Of a DNA stretch of 64,000 nt, positions 60,526 to 64,000 are shown in pieces (positions within the stretch are counted from its first letter, which is position 1; every line of letters starts with the position of its first letter). This stretch comes from Oenanthe sinensis. Its lineage: Eukaryota > Streptophyta > Magnoliopsida > Apiales > Apiaceae. The DNA lies in NCBI GenBank assembly GCA_028671895.1, contig CM053794.1:21128501-21192500 (forward strand), in the 5' to 3' direction. The position numbers were made by a program, and so were the translations under genes. The notes below the pieces were generated by a model. It did no database searches. It was not told the DNA's origin and saw only the letters and a list, made by a program, of their open reading frames with translations.

Positions 60526-63068
60526 ACGAGTGCAAGGAATATGATAGTTGCAGCTAGAGTACAATTTTCTTTTGTAATTGAAGAAAATGAGTACATGATA
60601 ACTATAGATGACGTGAATAGAATTTTAGGATTCCCGACTGAGAATCATGACGATCTTCCAACTGTTCCACAAATAATTAAATTATTCCAAGCAATTTTGT
60701 ATCAAGGTGATATTAATCTTGTGAAAATGTCTAAAAAAAATTGATTAGCGAATGAGATTAATTCTTTGATACTTTGACAAAAGTGTTTTCCCCTACAACA
60801 AAGAGAAACTTCAACAATATCTCCTCACTTCTGCAAAATATTGGGTATTTTGTGGCCCATAATAGGAGAATTAATTTTGGGAAACTGATATTGACTGAAA
60901 TCATAAGGAAGATGGGGACGCCAGAGAGCAGGGAACAAAATGTATCGTGCTATTATCCAAGATTTTTAATGTTTTTTATGAATGATCTTCTTACAGATAA
61001 TGATAAAACACTGTTCCAAAATAGCCGAGTAGAAGTATTTCCTACTTCTCAGAAGAATCTTTTCATAAGGCTCAGAAACTAGAACAAGTACCCAGGGGTA
61101 CCAATTGTCAAGACTCAGTATATGGGTGAGATACTGGATCAAATTATCAATCCTGCACAGGCTCAACAGCTTCAGCCAGAGCAAATACAAGACCAAGTGC
61201 CAATGGAAGTTGATCATCTAATGCAGCTACTGCTGGAAGCTGCTCAACTTGCAGAACAAGAGGCACATGTACAATAGGTAATAACTCACATCATAGCTTC
61301 TAATTTCTTACCTTTAAATATATTTGTGGCACACTATGATTATGGTCTTACACTTCAGGATTTCGGCTATGAACCAGAAAACACACAGGTTCAAACACAA
61401 GATGAGGTAGAGCCACAAACAATTTCTTCTTCTTCAACTTCTTTAAGTCAAATCAGAAAAAGGAAGAAACCTGGTAGAAAAATAAAAGGAAGAATACAAG
61501 GTAGTTCAGTGAGTGAACCCGCAACTCTGTCTCCACCTCAGAAAAGATCGAGAACCGAACCTGAGACAACTGCAGACCCATCATTATCCTCTTAATGAGA
61601 TTGGGACTTTGAAATGACAATACAGCAGTCTCTGGACTCACTCGATCAAACGGGTGATTCTATTGAACTTCGCCATCCGGCAGCGGCACCCTATGAAGAG
61701 TCACGCACCCTGTTAGCACTCACTATAGCAGGACCTCCACTATCAGAAACACACACAGATGAGGGCACGTCAACTTCTAAAGAAAATGTTTTGGGAACAA
61801 ACTTAAAAGATGCCACATTCACAGTGGAACAAAATATTTTCGATGTTGTAAAGTATCAAGTGCCGTTACAGGTGTTGAGGGGCACCACAGACTCTAACGA
61901 GCCATGCATTACATTGTCTGAGGTGGTGACCCCCTGGATTTCTCATTTCCAGTTCCTGAAAAGGAAGGTCTCCCATCCACAAGTGGATCAAGTGAGAGGC
62001 TACCACTCTTTAGAGGGAGTTGGGGCTCCATTCACGGAGCAACTATGTCAGTAGCGGAGCCACTTCAAGATAATCTTATTGAGGACATGCCTTCACAGGC
62101 TTCAGAAGAATATTACGAGTCTTCAACTGCTATAGTAGTATATACAGGTACAACGAAGGAATCTGGCCAGGAGCAAAACACTAGTGGTGTGAGGCAAACA
62201 CTGAGTGAAACACATGTACACAGTGATAGTGAAATAAGCAAGAGTGGAAATGAGGTGAGTGCACATACACAGTCAACTACTATAAAAGATGGAAGCTCTC
62301 CAGAAGGAAATGCAGGTTGTTCAGGCTGAATTAGCATAAGTAAAAGCATATGCAGAAACCAAGCCTACATCTGCCTCTGTCACAGAACAGCTGATAATCG
62401 TGTGAGAAGAAGTGAATGATGTAAAGTCCAGCATTCTCCTGAAGACAAAAGATATCCAACAAGTACAAAGTCTAATTGTTGAGGATATGAAAGAGATAAA
62501 CAACATAAATGAAAGAATTGATGATGTTAAGAAGACCTTGAATCTGAAAATCATTGAAAATGAAGAGATCTCAACTAAAAGATTCAATAAGCTGGATAAA
62601 TATATGATTCATTTAAATGAAGGGATGAAGCAGGTCTACGAGACCATGGAAAAATTATTCAAATCATTTGAAGCTTCAAGAGCTGTAGAGGATCCCTCAA
62701 CTAAGGGGGAGAAAGAAAGGGAGAAAGAAAGTCAAGCTAGAAAAGTAGCTAAAGGAGAAGGAGCTACTAAAGACAAAGGAAAAGACAAGCTATATTCTGA
62801 AGATCAAGATATGTTTGAATCAAATATGCAAGAAGACCAATACTTTCCTGAAGATCAATTTTTTGAGGATAGTGCTCAAGATGACACATACAATCCTGAC
62901 TTCTGCAGAGCTGAGGAAGAAACTGCCTTTGATAATGAATTTTTCTTTCCTAAAGAAAAAGAGTCTGATCCTACCTATGAAGAGACAATGAGGAAACTGA
63001 AAGAAGACATCAAGGCAAGTAATGCGAAAACTGAGCAACTGAAGGCTCTAGTCAAGGAGAGAGCATAG
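60526..63068 (+). pseudogene. Second copy of the 'plant transposon protein' ORF, decayed
   Basis: Starts inside the domain with VQFSFVIEENEYMITIDDVN and GFPTEN, equivalent to about residue 57 onward of the first copy; the first part is cut off by the Gypsy LTR. After stops near 60744 it continues with RRINFGKLILTEIIRKMG and CYYPRFLMFFMNDLL (60850-61000). Next come a basic segment (IRKRKKPGRKIKGR, 61457), LQVLRGT/ITLSEVVTP (61861-61930), a Ser/Thr-rich part and an open stretch at 62412-63068 with coiled-coil repeats (NNINERIDDVKKTLNL) and acidic regions. At least four stops or frame changes. The order of parts is the same as in 70-2526, so both derive from one family. Confidence 0.6.
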
Positions 63069-63950
63069 GCTGAAAAGAAAGCAAGCTTAGAAAAGTAGAA
63101 TCTTTGGGCTATTACTGTAAAGGAGAAGAAGAAAGATGTACAACTGAAGATATGTGCTAAGTGGGACACTGCTAGAGAAATAATAAACAAGCTTCAGAAG
63201 GGTCCGTTTGAAGATAAACAAATAAAGTCATTTATTGAACGCTTGGAAATTTCAAATGACAGCATCGATAATTTTATAAAGGCCCTAGAAGAAGAAGTTG
63301 ATTATATCACTGTCATAGTTGATCACTTTCTTGAAAACTGACTGATTTTAGTCTACACGCACAAAAATGGCACATTCAGAGTGTCTATAGAATTCTTCTG
63401 ACAAAGATCATTGTCAGTGGTATGGACCCTGTTGAACAAAGTAACGAGGAGTTCAGAAGAGAATGTGCTTCTACGAGACAGACTTAAAGATTTCGCAAGA
63501 GTTGTTAGTCCCAAATTATATTTGATCCTCGTGAGGTAGGATTTTTCTCTAACAAGTTTTATCAAATCATGAAGCTAGATGAAGAGTCATTGAAATGCTA
63601 TACAGTTAAATATATGATTGAGGTTTAAAAGATGCTGAGATCGAAAGGGTTCAGAACTCAAGATAAAATTGATGTGGCTGAAAAGATCTAGAGTTATTGC
63701 TTATCAAAAGGTATTCAATCTTATATCCGACAAATGTCAAAGATAGATTCAACACAGTTGTATGATGTACAAGAAGAGGAAGTGGATCCTGTTGAGCTGG
63801 AAGTGCAATGTGAGTTAGCTCGTGCTGTACAAAGAAGGTTGTATGGAGAATCCACTCAATCATGATAATCAGAATCTGAAGAGGCACCGAGGACATCTGT
63901 GCATAAGAGTTTAACTCTAGAAGAAGGTAAAGTTGATACTTCTGAAGATT
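63069..63950 (+). pseudogene. Downstream continuation of the same retroelement, broken
   Basis: Interrupted frames continue the coiled-coil protein (AREIINKLQKGPFEDKQI, RLEISNDSIDNFIKAL, up to 63339) and then read YVKYMIEV-like pieces and QLYDVQEEEVDPVELEVQCE near 63750-63815. This tail has a Gag-like feel but no zinc knuckle or other firm motif. The element runs out of the window. Confidence 0.4.
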
Positions 63951-64000
63951 GAAGAATTAGATAGGTCATGATACAAAATATGTTATATATGTTCATACTA

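Overview
This is nuclear DNA of a flowering plant, very probably a eudicot. The evidence is intron-split genes with GT-AG (and one GC-AG) junctions, the plant-specific families ABCG11 and ATAB2, a DC1-domain protein, plant-type Copia and Gypsy retroelements, tRNA-derived SINEs and a Stowaway MITE. The base composition is clearly AT-rich. The mix of retroelement ORFs reminds me of asterids such as Apiaceae, but the sequence alone does not settle the species.

Layout. 0-8.6 kb holds a decayed ORF of the 'putative plant transposon protein' type, followed by a broken Copia element with one truncated and one long LTR. 8.6-15.7 kb holds two head-to-tail RPA70-like gene copies, both damaged, inside a zone of direct and inverted repeats. 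15.7-18.6 kb is AT-rich and carries a clean Stowaway MITE and a duplicated 185-bp segment. At 18.76-19.81 kb lies an intact DC1-domain gene. 23.2-29.6 kb is a graveyard of gene fragments on one strand that still carry introns: a PSK SIMULATOR-like (DUF3475/DUF668) pseudogene with a Pack-MULE in one intron, the Pack-MULE carrying a piece of a MATE transporter gene, then a transportin-1 fragment. 30.36-35.69 kb is a degenerate Gypsy element on the minus strand. 35.7-40.2 kb is AT-rich with an LTR remnant and a possible Helitron end. 40.39-44.04 kb is a complete ten-exon ABCG11-type half transporter; 44.73-49.44 kb is a complete five-exon ATAB2 gene on the opposite strand, so the two genes converge on a 0.7-kb spacer. 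From 50.5 kb to the end the window is nested transposons: a Copia-like LTR on minus, coiled-coil retroelement ORFs, a hAT transposase pseudogene, a second Copia-like LTR on plus, a Gypsy LTR, and a second copy of the 'plant transposon protein' ORF that opened the window.

The host genes I trust are three: the DC1 gene, ABCG11 (cuticular lipid export from epidermis) and ATAB2 (chloroplast translation of photosystem mRNAs). They do not form a pathway. Everything else is transposon or gene debris. The most interesting observations are the Pack-MULE with its 9-bp target duplication and captured exon, two unrelated short-motif arrays at the same place in two different LTRs, the tandem RPA copies with long inverted flanks, and the GC-AG intron and L1-box motifs of ABCG11. 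Exon limits were read by eye from splice signals and family resemblance recalled from memory; no alignment was run.
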